Shown piece after piece: positions 1-8,475 of a stretch of 64,000 nucleotides of DNA. The notes below the pieces were generated by a model. The model saw only the letters and a program-made list of their open reading frames with translations, did no database searches and was not told the origin of the DNA. This stretch comes from Pantoea alhagi (GTDB lineage: Bacteria > Pseudomonadota > Gammaproteobacteria > Enterobacterales > Enterobacteriaceae): assembly GCF_002101395.1 (NCBI RefSeq), contig NZ_CP019706.1, forward strand, positions 682,001 through 746,000. Direction: 5' to 3'. Position numbers and translations under genes: made by a program. The stretch's first letter is position 1. Each line of letters starts with the position of its first letter.

Positions 1-68
1 ACCTCCAGAGCCGCTTCGGCGATGCGTTCGCGTCGCTGCGGATCCTGACGCCAGCTTCTCTCTGTCAT
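1..68 (-). CDS. TetR/AcrR-type regulator, N-terminal 22 residues only
   Basis: An ATG at 68 reading leftwards is preceded by a good GAGAGG ribosome-binding site six bases upstream. It opens a frame beginning MTERSWRQDPQRRERIAEAA that stays open to the window edge. The RRERIAEAALE stretch is typical of the first helix of TetR/AcrR-family DNA-binding domains. Everything from helix 2 on, including the ligand-binding domain, lies outside the window, so target and ligand cannot be inferred. The frame could be fortuitous, but ribosome site, start and motif agree. Confidence 0.55.
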   Translation of the reverse strand, partial: MTERSWRQDPQRRERIAEAALE

Positions 69-203
69 TTATGCCTCTCTGTTTTTGCAGCTGACAGCCT
101 GACACAGGCAATGAAATTGTACAGATGTACTAATTGAAGATGTGAGAGCGATCGCAGCCTTTATGTGAGAACAGCAGAAACGCTGCACAGAGGAGAACGC
201 AGG

Positions 204-233
204 CAAAAAAAAACGCGCTCCGGGGAGCGCGTT
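204..233 (-). terminator. Rho-independent terminator after yadGH
   Basis: A GC-rich hairpin (AACGCGCTCC pairing with GGAGCGCGTT) is followed on the minus strand by a run of about nine T. It lies 14 bases beyond the yadH stop codon. It should end the yadG-yadH transcript. Confidence 0.85.
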
Positions 234-246
234 CAGCAAGCGGGTA

Positions 247-1017
247 TCAGGTGCGTAAGCCGCGCCCGCGCTGTATCAGCGTCCAGGCGAGAATATAAAA
301 CACCACGATAAAGGCGATCAGTACCGAGAGCGTAAACACCAGCGGAACGTCGTTAATACCCAAAAAGCCGTAACGGAAGCCGCTGATCATATAGACCACC
401 GGGTTCAGCTTCGAAACCGCCTGCCAGAATGGCGGCAGCAGCGTCAGCGAATAAAACACCCCGCCCAGATAAGTCAGCGGCGTCAGAACAAAGGTCGGGA
501 TCAGACTAATGTCGTCAAAGGTACGGGCAAATACCGCGTTTAGCAGGCCCGCCAGAGAAAACATAATCGCCGTCAGCAGCAGCGTAACCGCCACCATCAG
601 CCAGGAGTGCACGTGGAACGGCACAAAAAAGAGCGATACCGCCGTAACCAGGATCCCCACGCAGATACCGCGCGCCACGCCGCCGCCAACGTAACCGGCG
701 ATCACGATATGGGTCGGCACCGGTGCCACCAGCAACTCTTCAATGTTGCGCTGAAACTTGGCGCTAAAGAAGGAGGAAGCCACGTTAGCGTAGGCATTGG
801 TGATCACCGCCATCATAATCAAGCCGGGCACGATAAACTGCATATAGCTAAAGCCGTGCATATCGCCAATGCGCGAGCCGATCAGATTACCGAAAATAAT
901 AAAATAGAGCGTCATGGTGATGACCGGCGGCACCAGTGTCTGGATCCAGATACGGGCAAAACGGTTAATCTCTTTGGCCCAGATGCTTTTCAGCGCAACC
1001 CAATATAAGTGCATCAT
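247..1017 (-). CDS. yadH: YadH, ABC-2 type transporter permease
   Basis: This is the membrane subunit of the YadGH ABC exporter, 256 residues, the usual length. About six hydrophobic segments are visible, starting near residues 23-48 and ending near 230-250, as expected for an ABC-2 type permease (the NodJ/DrrB group). The start ATG overlaps the end of yadG by four bases, so the two are translationally coupled and form one exporter with the YadG ATPase. The substrate is not known from sequence. A terminator follows directly. Confidence 0.93.
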   Translation of the reverse strand: MMHLYWVALKSIWAKEINRFARIWIQTLVPPVITMTLYFIIFGNLIGSRIGDMHGFSYMQFIVPGLIMMAVITNAYANVASSFFSAKFQRNIEELLVAPVPTHIVIAGYVGGGVARGICVGILVTAVSLFFVPFHVHSWLMVAVTLLLTAIMFSLAGLLNAVFARTFDDISLIPTFVLTPLTYLGGVFYSLTLLPPFWQAVSKLNPVVYMISGFRYGFLGINDVPLVFTLSVLIAFIVVFYILAWTLIQRGRGLRT

Positions 1018-1940
1018 GCGTGACCTCCCGTTTTCCCCTGCACCAGACTCACAAACAGCTCTTCCAGACGATTCGCCTTGTTACGCATGCTAAGCACCTG
1101 CACGCCCTGCGCGCTAAGCTGGCTGAAAACGCTGTTTAACCCCTGCTCGCGCATCACCTCAACTTCCAGCGTTGAGGTATCCAGCAGGCGGTACTGAAAG
1201 CCTTCCAGCTTCGGCAAGGCGCTTTTCGCCGCCAGATCGAGGATAAAGGTTTCCGATTTCAGCTTCGAAAGCAGCCCTTTCATTGAGGTGTTCTCAACCA
1301 GTTCACCGCTCTGAATGATGCCGATATTACGGCAGAGCATTTCTGCTTCTTCCAGATAGTGGGTGGTGAGGATAATGGTGGTGCCCTGCGCGTTTAGCTC
1401 TTTCAGGAATACCCACATTGAACGACGCAGCTCAATATCGACGCCAGCGGTCGGCTCATCAAGGATCAGCAGCTTGGGCTGATGCATCAGCGCACGCGCG
1501 ATCATCAGGCGACGCTTCATGCCGCCGGAAAGCATACGCGCCCGCTCGTTGCGTTTGTTCCACAGGTCGAGCTGGGTCAAATATTTTTCTGCTCGCTGCT
1601 GCGCCTCGCGTCGTTCAACGCCGTAGTAACCCGCCTGGTTAACCACAATCTGAAAAACGGTTTCAAAAGGATTGAAGTTAAACTCCTGTGGCACCAGCCC
1701 CAGCTGACGCTTGGCGTTGACCACATCTTTTTCCAGGTCGTAACCGAAGACACGAACCCGACCGCCGCTTTTGTTAACCAGTGAACTGATGATGCCGATG
1801 GTGGTTGATTTACCGGCGCCGTTTGGCCCCAGCAACGCATAAAAGTCGCCCGCCTCAACCGACAAATCGATCCCTTTCAGCGCCTGTACGCCGCCGGGAT
1901 AAGTTTTGGTGAGCTTTTCAAGTTCCAGTGCATACGTCAT
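1014..1940 (-). CDS. yadG: YadG, ABC transporter ATP-binding protein
   Basis: ATPase subunit of the YadGH exporter, 308 residues. The Walker A motif GPNGAGKST lies near residue 38, the ABC signature LSGGMKRRL near residue 138, and Walker B LLILDEPT near residue 157 with the switch histidine in LTTHYLEEA. It hydrolyses ATP in the cytoplasm to drive the YadH permease, whose gene overlaps its 3' end. It is divergent from can, with about 110 bp between them, the same arrangement as in E. coli. Confidence 0.95.
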   Translation of the reverse strand: MTYALELEKLTKTYPGGVQALKGIDLSVEAGDFYALLGPNGAGKSTTIGIISSLVNKSGGRVRVFGYDLEKDVVNAKRQLGLVPQEFNFNPFETVFQIVVNQAGYYGVERREAQQRAEKYLTQLDLWNKRNERARMLSGGMKRRLMIARALMHQPKLLILDEPTAGVDIELRRSMWVFLKELNAQGTTIILTTHYLEEAEMLCRNIGIIQSGELVENTSMKGLLSKLKSETFILDLAAKSALPKLEGFQYRLLDTSTLEVEVMREQGLNSVFSQLSAQGVQVLSMRNKANRLEELFVSLVQGKTGGHA

Positions 1941-2052
1941 AGAAGCGTTATTTACCCTGTTTTGTTAACAATCGTTTTTACCGTTTAAAATTACCAAATG
2001 TTGTCCTATAGTACGGAAACGCATTTCTGCTTGTTACAGATCGATAACCATC

Positions 2053-2715
2053 ATGAAAGATATTGATACACTAATCAGCAACAACCGCGAATGGTCCAAA
2101 TTACTGGTTGAAGAAGATCCCGGCTTCTTTGAACGTCTTGCCCTGGCGCAAAAACCACGCTTTTTGTGGATTGGCTGTTCTGACAGCCGCGTTCCAGCCG
2201 AGCGCTTAACCGGCCTTGAGCCAGGTGAACTGTTTGTTCACCGTAACGTAGCCAACCTGGTGATCCATACCGACCTCAACTGCCTCTCCGTGGTGCAATA
2301 TGCGGTAGAGGTACTGGAGGTGGAACATATCATCATTTGTGGACACTACGGATGCGGCGGCGTGCAGGCGGCGGTAGAAAACCCGGAATTGGGCCTGATC
2401 AACAACTGGCTGCTGCATATCCGCGATTTGTGGTACAAGCATAGCTCGTTCCTTGGCGAACTGCCGCCAGAGAAACGCTTTGATAAGCTTTGTGAAATCA
2501 ACGTTATGGAGCAGGTTTATAACCTGGGCCATTCAACTATTCTGCAATCGGCATGGAAACGTGGGCAGAAAGTCACGATTCACGGCTGGGTTTACGGCAT
2601 CCATGATGGCTGCCTTCGCGACCTGGAGGTCACCGCCACCAACCGCGAATTGCTTGAACAGCGTTACCATCAAGGTATTGCTAACCTGCTGAATCAACCT
2701 GAAAGCCATCGCTAA
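2053..2715 (+). CDS. can: Beta-class carbonic anhydrase
   Basis: Carbonic anhydrase 2 interconverts CO2 and bicarbonate in the cytoplasm, supplying bicarbonate to carboxylating enzymes when CO2 is scarce. The protein has 220 residues. The zinc ligands of the beta class are visible: Cys42 and Asp44 in GCSDSR, and His98 and Cys101 in CGHYGCGG. It is transcribed away from yadG and converges with hpt; a hairpin separates can from hpt. Confidence 0.96.
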   Translation: MKDIDTLISNNREWSKLLVEEDPGFFERLALAQKPRFLWIGCSDSRVPAERLTGLEPGELFVHRNVANLVIHTDLNCLSVVQYAVEVLEVEHIIICGHYGCGGVQAAVENPELGLINNWLLHIRDLWYKHSSFLGELPPEKRFDKLCEINVMEQVYNLGHSTILQSAWKRGQKVTIHGWVYGIHDGCLRDLEVTATNRELLEQRYHQGIANLLNQPESHR

Positions 2716-2759
2716 TCAGGGGCAGCATAATAGCCTTTCCGGCAACCGCTATCTTTAAT

Positions 2760-2788
2760 CGATTGTGCTGTCTCTGGCAGCACAATCG
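2760..2788. terminator. Hairpin between convergent can and hpt
   Basis: An 11-bp perfect stem, CGATTGTGCTG with CAGCACAATCG around a seven-base loop, lies 45 bases after can and seven bases after the hpt stop. No long T run follows on either strand, so it may be a weak bidirectional terminator or an mRNA-end stabiliser. Confidence 0.5.
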
Positions 2789-2794
2789 CCTGTA

Positions 2795-3331
2795 TTACTC
2801 TTCCAGCATGACCACCTTGCCGATGTAAGGCAGATGACGATAGCGCTGCGCGTAGTCAATGCCGTAGCCGACCACAAATTCGTCAGGAATAGAGAAACCG
2901 ATATATTCGACATTCACCGCTACTTCACGGCGCGAAGGCTTATCCAGCAGGGTACAGATGGCCAGTGACTTCGGCTCGCGCAGGCTGAGAATTTCCCGCA
3001 CTTTGCTCAGTGTATTACCCGAATCGATAATATCCTCCACGATCAGCACATCTTTTCCACGGATGTCTTCGTCCAGATCTTTCAGGATTTTCACATCACG
3101 GCTGCTGGACATGCCGCTGCCGTAGCTGGATGCGGTCATAAAATCGACTTCATGTGGCACTTCAATAGTACGACACAGATCGGCCATAAACATAAAGGAG
3201 CCGCGCAGCAGGCCTACCAGCACCATATCGCTTCCGCTGTCACGGTAGTGCCCGGTAATTTGTTGACCCAGTTCGGCGATACGATTGCGAATATCCGCTT
3301 CGGAGATCATAACTTCAACGGTGTGTTTCAT
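2795..3331 (-). CDS. hpt: Hypoxanthine phosphoribosyltransferase
   Basis: Purine salvage enzyme that converts hypoxanthine and PRPP to IMP, with weaker activity on guanine. The start chosen gives 178 residues beginning MKHTVEVM, matching the E. coli enzyme; the frame is open further upstream but that part is not conserved. The PRPP-binding motif VLIVEDIIDSGNTL is at about residues 95-108 (Glu99, Asp100). The ribosome-binding site is weak. An upstream in-frame ATG four codons from a Thr-Lys-Pro stretch cannot be excluded as start. Confidence 0.93.
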   Translation of the reverse strand: MKHTVEVMISEADIRNRIAELGQQITGHYRDSGSDMVLVGLLRGSFMFMADLCRTIEVPHEVDFMTASSYGSGMSSSRDVKILKDLDEDIRGKDVLIVEDIIDSGNTLSKVREILSLREPKSLAICTLLDKPSRREVAVNVEYIGFSIPDEFVVGYGIDYAQRYRHLPYIGKVVMLEE

Positions 3332-3579
3332 AGCTTCAGGCTTTGTCATCTGTCGAAAGCAGCGAAGTCTATCATATTTTGTCCGCCAAATACCCCAACG
3401 CAGCCAACCTTTGCCCCGGCGAGAAACAGACATACAGACTGCTAAACTTCTAAAAAGCGTTATTTAATTATGCTTTTGGTTTTAAAGTTAGAACGTTAAG
3501 TCATTTATCAGCCAATGAACGCCTGTGATAGCGTAAGCTCAATTTATGATGCCAGACGGCTTCATCGCCAGGAGAGAGT

Positions 3580-4863
3580 ATGTGCGCTGCCCAGACTAAA
3601 AAAACCCATATCGGTAACCGCCCGCTACAGCCGGAAACGCAAATGCTGAACTACGGTTACGATCCTGCCTTATCAGAAGGCGCGGTTAAGCCGCCGGTGT
3701 TTTTAACCTCTACCTTTGTTTTCAAAAGCGCTGAGGATGGTCGCGACTTTTTCGATTATGTCTCAGGCCGACGCGAGCCGCCTGCAGGCCTGTCTGGCGG
3801 GCTGGTCTATTCCCGCTTTAATCATCCTAACAGCGAGATTGTCGAGGATCGGCTGGCGGTGTATGAGCGGGCTGAAAGCAGTGTGCTGTTCTCTTCGGGA
3901 ATGTCAGCTATTTCTACTACCCTGCTCGCTTTTGTGCGGCCTGGCGACGTTATTCTGCATTCACAGCCGCTGTATGGCGGCACTGAAACCCTGCTGAGCA
4001 AAACTTTCCATCAGCTTGGCGTGGCGGCAGTAGGCTTCAGCGACGGTCTGGATGAGGAAAAAGTACAGGAGGCAGCCGACCGGGCAACGGCAATTGGCCG
4101 CGTGGCGGTTATTTTAATTGAAACGCCCACCAACCCCACCAACAGCCTGGTGGATATCGCCCTGATTCGCCGCGTGGCGGATAAGACTGGCGAACTGCAG
4201 GGAAGCCGCCCGATTATTGCCTGCGACAATACGCTGCTTGGCCCGCTGTTTCAGCGCCCGCTGGAGCATGGTGCGGATATTTCGCTCTATTCACTGACAA
4301 AATATGTTGGCGGACACTCCGATCTGATTGCCGGCGCGGCGATGGGCAGTAAAGCGCTGATGAATCAGGTTCGCGCCTTGCGCAGCGCCATTGGCACCCA
4401 GCTGGATCCGCACTCCAGCTGGATGCTGGGCCGCTCGCTGGAAACGCTGTCGCTGCGCATGGAAAAAGCGAACAGCAATGCCGAAGCGGTAGCACGTTTC
4501 TTACGCGATCATCCGAAGGTGGAAAAGCTGCACTATCTGAGTTTTCTGGATAGCGGCTCTGCGGCGGGTAAAACGTTTCAGGCGCAAAGCAGTGGCGCAG
4601 GCTCAACCTTTTCCTTTGATGTTCGTGGCGGTCAGCCCGCCGCTTTCCGTTTTCTTAACGCGCTACAGCTGTTTAAGCTGGCGGTAAGCCTCGGCGGTAC
4701 CGAATCGCTTGCCAGCCATCCGGGCAGCACCACCCATTCCGGCGTGCCTGCTGAAGTACGGCAGCGGATTGGTATTGGCGAAGCGACCATTCGCTTGTCG
4801 ATTGGCATTGAGAACAGCGACGATTTGATTGAGGATTTACGGCTGGCGCTGGAGCAGGCATAA
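3580..4863 (+). CDS. Cystathionine gamma-synthase/methionine gamma-lyase family PLP enzyme
   Basis: A 427-residue member of the Cys/Met-metabolism PLP enzymes (fold type I). The PLP lysine is Lys241 in SLTKYVGGHSD, the cofactor aspartate Asp216 in ACDN, and the PTNPTN motif is at 183-188. This family covers cystathionine gamma-synthase, cystathionine lyases and methionine gamma-lyase, and sequence alone does not fix the reaction. A long insertion near residues 59-73 (SGRREPPAGLSGG) marks a subgroup distinct from classical MetB and MetC. An AGGAGAG ribosome site precedes the ATG and a strong terminator follows, so it is a single-gene unit. It occupies the position of gcd in E. coli. Confidence 0.85.
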   Translation: MCAAQTKKTHIGNRPLQPETQMLNYGYDPALSEGAVKPPVFLTSTFVFKSAEDGRDFFDYVSGRREPPAGLSGGLVYSRFNHPNSEIVEDRLAVYERAESSVLFSSGMSAISTTLLAFVRPGDVILHSQPLYGGTETLLSKTFHQLGVAAVGFSDGLDEEKVQEAADRATAIGRVAVILIETPTNPTNSLVDIALIRRVADKTGELQGSRPIIACDNTLLGPLFQRPLEHGADISLYSLTKYVGGHSDLIAGAAMGSKALMNQVRALRSAIGTQLDPHSSWMLGRSLETLSLRMEKANSNAEAVARFLRDHPKVEKLHYLSFLDSGSAAGKTFQAQSSGAGSTFSFDVRGGQPAAFRFLNALQLFKLAVSLGGTESLASHPGSTTHSGVPAEVRQRIGIGEATIRLSIGIENSDDLIEDLRLALEQA

Positions 4864-4887
4864 GCCCGCAGTATGATGAGAAAAGTT

Positions 4888-4918
4888 AAAGGGCTGCCTG
4901 CAAAAGGCGGCCCTTTTA
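4888..4918 (+). terminator. Rho-independent terminator after the PLP enzyme gene
   Basis: The stem AAAGGGCTGCCT pairs with AGGCGGCCCTTT around a short GCAAA loop and is followed by TTTT. It lies 25 bases after the stop codon at 4863. Confidence 0.85.
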
Positions 4919-5061
4919 TAAAAGGCTGGTTTTTAAAAGCACGATGAATAAAGAGTTATGGGTAACAACATAGACAGCAACTGGCTAACTAATCCAAAAA
5001 AATTAAACCATTAACGCCCGATCGCGTTCACCATAATCGGGCATTGGCAAAAGATATGTGG

Positions 5062-6672
5062 TTATTCGACAGTAAAGCCCAGCATCATGCCGGTATCTTC
5101 ATGTTCCAGCAGATGGCAGTGCGCCATATACGCCTGTTGAGCGCTGGCCTTATGGTTAAAGCGCACCAGCACCTCGCTACGCCAGCCCTCCACATGCACC
5201 GTATCTTTCCATCCCTGACGATGCGGCGCAGGCGGCTTGCCGTTTTCGGAAAGAATGCGAAACTGCGTGCCGTGGATATGGAAAGGATGCAGCATCGCAT
5301 CGCCTTCGCCGGAAATGGTCCACTTCTCCAGCTGGCCCTGCTTCACGGCAAACATTGGCTTGTTCATATCAAAGGCCTGGCCGTTGATCTTATTACCATT
5401 ATGGAAGTCATAGCCGGAAGCGGCCTGCTGTGGCATATCCGCCATCGCATGACCGTGGCCCTGATGCGTCATTGCCTGATGATCGTGACCGGCTGAATCC
5501 ATATCGTGTGCCGTAGAATGTACTGCCCTCTCATGGCCCGCCAACGCCTGCTTGCCGTAACGCTGTTGCAGCGCCTGCATCCCCAGCCGATCCAGCTGAG
5601 GATCCATCATCAGCTGTAACCAACGGCCAGGCAGATTATCGCTGGCAGGCAGCGGTGGCAGATTAGCCAACGTATCCGGCAGCGAGCCGCTGGCCATTAC
5701 CCGCAACGGCAAAATATGCAGCAGCGGCAGCGGCGCATCAAACGGTGCCAGCGTCATTCCCATCTGGTTAACCGGCAGCGTTACCAAATCAAAGGCTTTG
5801 CCATCGCTGGTATCTACCAGCACTTCAAACCGCTCGCCCGGCAGCAGCATCAGCGTCTCTGCCTGCACCGGCTCTGCCAGCAGGCCACCATCGCTGGCGA
5901 TAACGTACAGCGCGCGCTTGTCGCTGGTCGCCAGGTTAAGCGTGCGAGCGTTACAACCGTTCAGCAGACGCAGACGCAGCCAGCCACGCGGCACCGCCTG
6001 CTGCGGATAAGGCACGCCGTTGGTCAGCATCAGATTGCCAAACCAGCCCACTGCGGCGCGCATAACGTCCAGCTGATAATCAATGCCGGTACCCTCTGCC
6101 GTTAGCTGCTTGTCCTGTAAAATCAGTGGGATGTCATCTACGCCCCACTGCTTCGGCAGCAGCAGCTTTTCTGATTCCTCATCACGCAGCACTACCAGCC
6201 CGGCCAGTCCCTGCGCCACCTGATAGCCGGTCTTTCCGTGCTGATGCGGATGAAACCAGCAGGTTGCCGCCGGCTGGTCGGGCGTAATGGAAACCGTGCG
6301 CTGACTGCCGGGCGCGATCATGGCCTGCGGGCCGCCATCCACATCCCCCGGCACCTCCAGCCCGTGCCAGTGTACCGTGGTCGCCTGCGGCAGGCGGTTT
6401 TCCATCAGCACTTTCAGCGTTTTACCACGCGTCATCTCAATCGCCGGACCCAGCAGCGCGCCGTTATAGCCCCAGGTATTGACCGCTTTGCCGTTCCAGT
6501 GGCTGGTGCCGGACTGAGCAATCAGGCGCACCGCACCGTGAATATCGGGCTTCAGCAGATCGGGTATCGGTAGCGTCGGGCGGCCAACGGCCAGCGCACG
6601 GCCTTGCCAGAAAGGAAACAGGCCTGCGGCGCTCAGCGCTGCGGTCAGTTTAAGAAAATCTCGGCGTTGCAT
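5062..6672 (-). CDS. cueO: CueO multicopper oxidase
   Basis: Periplasmic multicopper oxidase that oxidises Cu(I) to the less toxic Cu(II). The start giving MQRRDFLK (536 residues) fits the E. coli protein; an ATG six codons upstream is less likely. RRDFLK followed by a hydrophobic stretch is a Tat signal, so it is exported folded. Copper-site motifs are HWHGLEVPG (His101 and His103), WFHPHQHGK, HPFHIHGTQF and HCHLLEHEDTGMM. The segment that is methionine-rich in E. coli CueO (about residues 380-425) is here mainly histidine-rich with fewer methionines, which may alter Cu(I) handling. A CueR-type promoter lies just upstream. Confidence 0.95.
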   Translation of the reverse strand: MQRRDFLKLTAALSAAGLFPFWQGRALAVGRPTLPIPDLLKPDIHGAVRLIAQSGTSHWNGKAVNTWGYNGALLGPAIEMTRGKTLKVLMENRLPQATTVHWHGLEVPGDVDGGPQAMIAPGSQRTVSITPDQPAATCWFHPHQHGKTGYQVAQGLAGLVVLRDEESEKLLLPKQWGVDDIPLILQDKQLTAEGTGIDYQLDVMRAAVGWFGNLMLTNGVPYPQQAVPRGWLRLRLLNGCNARTLNLATSDKRALYVIASDGGLLAEPVQAETLMLLPGERFEVLVDTSDGKAFDLVTLPVNQMGMTLAPFDAPLPLLHILPLRVMASGSLPDTLANLPPLPASDNLPGRWLQLMMDPQLDRLGMQALQQRYGKQALAGHERAVHSTAHDMDSAGHDHQAMTHQGHGHAMADMPQQAASGYDFHNGNKINGQAFDMNKPMFAVKQGQLEKWTISGEGDAMLHPFHIHGTQFRILSENGKPPAPHRQGWKDTVHVEGWRSEVLVRFNHKASAQQAYMAHCHLLEHEDTGMMLGFTVE

Positions 6673-6702
6673 GATGGCGTCCTTTATCATATTGAGGGCG
6701 TT

Positions 6703-6733
6703 ATCCTAAACCTTGCCCTAACGGCAAAGTCAA
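6703..6733 (-). promoter_or_regulatory. CueR-type promoter of cueO
   Basis: On the minus strand a -35 box TTGACT and a -10 box TAGGAT are separated by 19 bases, the over-long spacer typical of MerR-family activated promoters. A dyad (ACTTTGC and GCAAGGT, one mismatch) sits between them. The position, 31 bases upstream of the CueO start, and this layout point to copper-dependent activation by CueR. The rest of the 460-bp gap up to yacC shows no gene that I can support. Confidence 0.75.
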
Positions 6734-7133
6734 GCGAACAAGCAAATGAACCTAAGATAGCTAAATCAATAGGGTTATGGCTGGTTTAATACGCATATCA
6801 GGCTTCATCTTTGAAAGGGGCTGATTTATTACTCCTTTAACATCGGGTGGCATCAGAGGAAGGGTTCCTGTGCGGCCTGCATCATAAAAGTAATCGGCTT
6901 CAATTCGACCGGCTTTTGTTCATCTCTTCTGCCTGCAGACTCTGAGACTTCCCGCAAAGTGAAGTGATGGCGATCAGACATGGTTCAATTAATATATTTC
7001 TGACATGAAGAAATAGCGCTTGCCAGACTGAATTGGCGATTTTTAGCACAAACGGCAACAAAGCGTAAAAATGGCCTGAAGACGGTTCATAACTGTGCTA
7101 ACGTCAGATGATTGCAATTTTTAGAGAATGATT

Positions 7134-7481
7134 ATGACGAAGGGCATCAAAGTCCTGTTGCTGTCGGGGCTTCTTGGCTTCTCATCCACCAGCTTTGCGC
7201 TTAGCGAATCAGAAGCGGAAGATCTGGCCGATCTGACCGCGGTATTTGTTTATCTAAAAAATGATTGCGGCTATCAGGATCTGCCCGATGCGCAAATCCG
7301 CAAGGCGTTGGTTTTCTTTGCCCAGCAGAACCGTTGGGACCTTACCAACTATGGCAGCTACAACATGAAATTACTGGGAGAAGAGAGCTATCGCGATCTG
7401 AGCGGGATTGCTGTCTCTAACGATAAGAAATGTAAGGCGTTAGCACGCGACTCGCTCAGCCTGCTGGCTTACGTTAAGTAA
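7134..7481 (+). CDS. yacC: YacC, small exported PulS/OutS-like protein
   Basis: A 115-residue protein that matches E. coli YacC closely, especially ALSESEAEDLADLTAVFVYL and the C-terminal CKALARDSLSLLAYVK. A signal peptide occupies about residues 1-22, ending in SSTSFA. The family is related to the PulS/OutS pilotins of type II secretion, but YacC itself has no proven role. The two conserved cysteines (in NDCGY and KKCKA) probably form a disulfide in the periplasm. An ATG two codons upstream sits directly on the AGAGA site, so the second ATG was chosen. Confidence 0.9.
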   Translation: MTKGIKVLLLSGLLGFSSTSFALSESEAEDLADLTAVFVYLKNDCGYQDLPDAQIRKALVFFAQQNRWDLTNYGSYNMKLLGEESYRDLSGIAVSNDKKCKALARDSLSLLAYVK

Positions 7482-7588
7482 TTTGCTGCTCTGTGCTCTC
7501 CTGCTGCTAATTTGACCGTGCAACCCTATGCAGAGTTAGCTATGATGTGCCGCCCAATTTTCATGGCTATTCTGAGGAGAGCCCCACC

Positions 7589-8461
7589 ATGGCCCAAAAT
7601 GAAATTTGGTATGAAACGCTTCATGCCGGCTTTGGTCAATATTTCACGGTAGACAAGGTTCTCTATCGTGAAAAGACCGGGCACCAGGATCTGATCATCT
7701 TCGAAAATGCGGCTTTCGGTCGCGTCATGGCGCTGGATGGCGTGGTGCAAACCACCGAGCGCGATGAATTCATCTATCACGAAATGTTAACGCACGTTCC
7801 GCTGCTGGCCCACGGCAACGCCAAAAAGGTGTTGATTATCGGCGGCGGTGATGGCGGTATGCTGCGTGAAGTCAGTCGCCACGCCGGGCTGGAACAGATT
7901 ACGATGGTGGAAATCGACGCGGGTGTGGTCGAGTTTTGCCGCCAGTATCTGCCCAACCATAGCGCTGGCGCTTATGACGATCCGCGCTTCCGTCTGGTGA
8001 TCGACGATGGGGTGAACTTCGTGACGCAAACCAGCGAAAAGTTCGATGTGATCATCTCAGACTGTACCGATCCGGTCGGTCCGGGCGAAAGCCTGTTTAC
8101 CTCTGAGTTTTATCAGGGTTGTAAACGTTGCCTTAATGAAAATGGCATCTTTGTCGCGCAGAATGGCGTTAGCTTTCTGCAACAGGATGAAGCCGTGACC
8201 AGCCATCGCAAACTGGGCCACTACTTCAGCGATGTCAGTTTTTATCAGGCGGCGATCCCAACCTATTACGGCGGCATTATGACCTTTGCCTGGGCGAGCG
8301 ATAACCCGGCACAGCGTCAGCTTGATACCGCCACGCTGCAGGCGCGCTTTGCGTCAGCAGGCCTGAACTGCCGTTACTATAATCCGGCAATCCATACGGG
8401 CAGTTTTGCTCTGCCGCAATATCTGTTGAATGCACTGTCGGCACCGACCGGGCATTTATAA
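7589..8461 (+). CDS. speE: Spermidine synthase
   Basis: Transfers the aminopropyl group of decarboxylated S-adenosylmethionine to putrescine, giving spermidine. The ATG chosen follows a GAGGAGAG site and gives 290 residues beginning MAQNEIWYETLH, close to the E. coli length of 288. The nucleotide-binding loop GGGDGG is at 85-90 and the catalytic-site stretch ISDCTDPVGPG at about 156-166. It is followed after 14 bases by speD, which makes the co-substrate, so the two form one operon. Confidence 0.96.
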   Translation: MAQNEIWYETLHAGFGQYFTVDKVLYREKTGHQDLIIFENAAFGRVMALDGVVQTTERDEFIYHEMLTHVPLLAHGNAKKVLIIGGGDGGMLREVSRHAGLEQITMVEIDAGVVEFCRQYLPNHSAGAYDDPRFRLVIDDGVNFVTQTSEKFDVIISDCTDPVGPGESLFTSEFYQGCKRCLNENGIFVAQNGVSFLQQDEAVTSHRKLGHYFSDVSFYQAAIPTYYGGIMTFAWASDNPAQRQLDTATLQARFASAGLNCRYYNPAIHTGSFALPQYLLNALSAPTGHL

Positions 8462-8475
8462 GGAGGTGAACTAAA

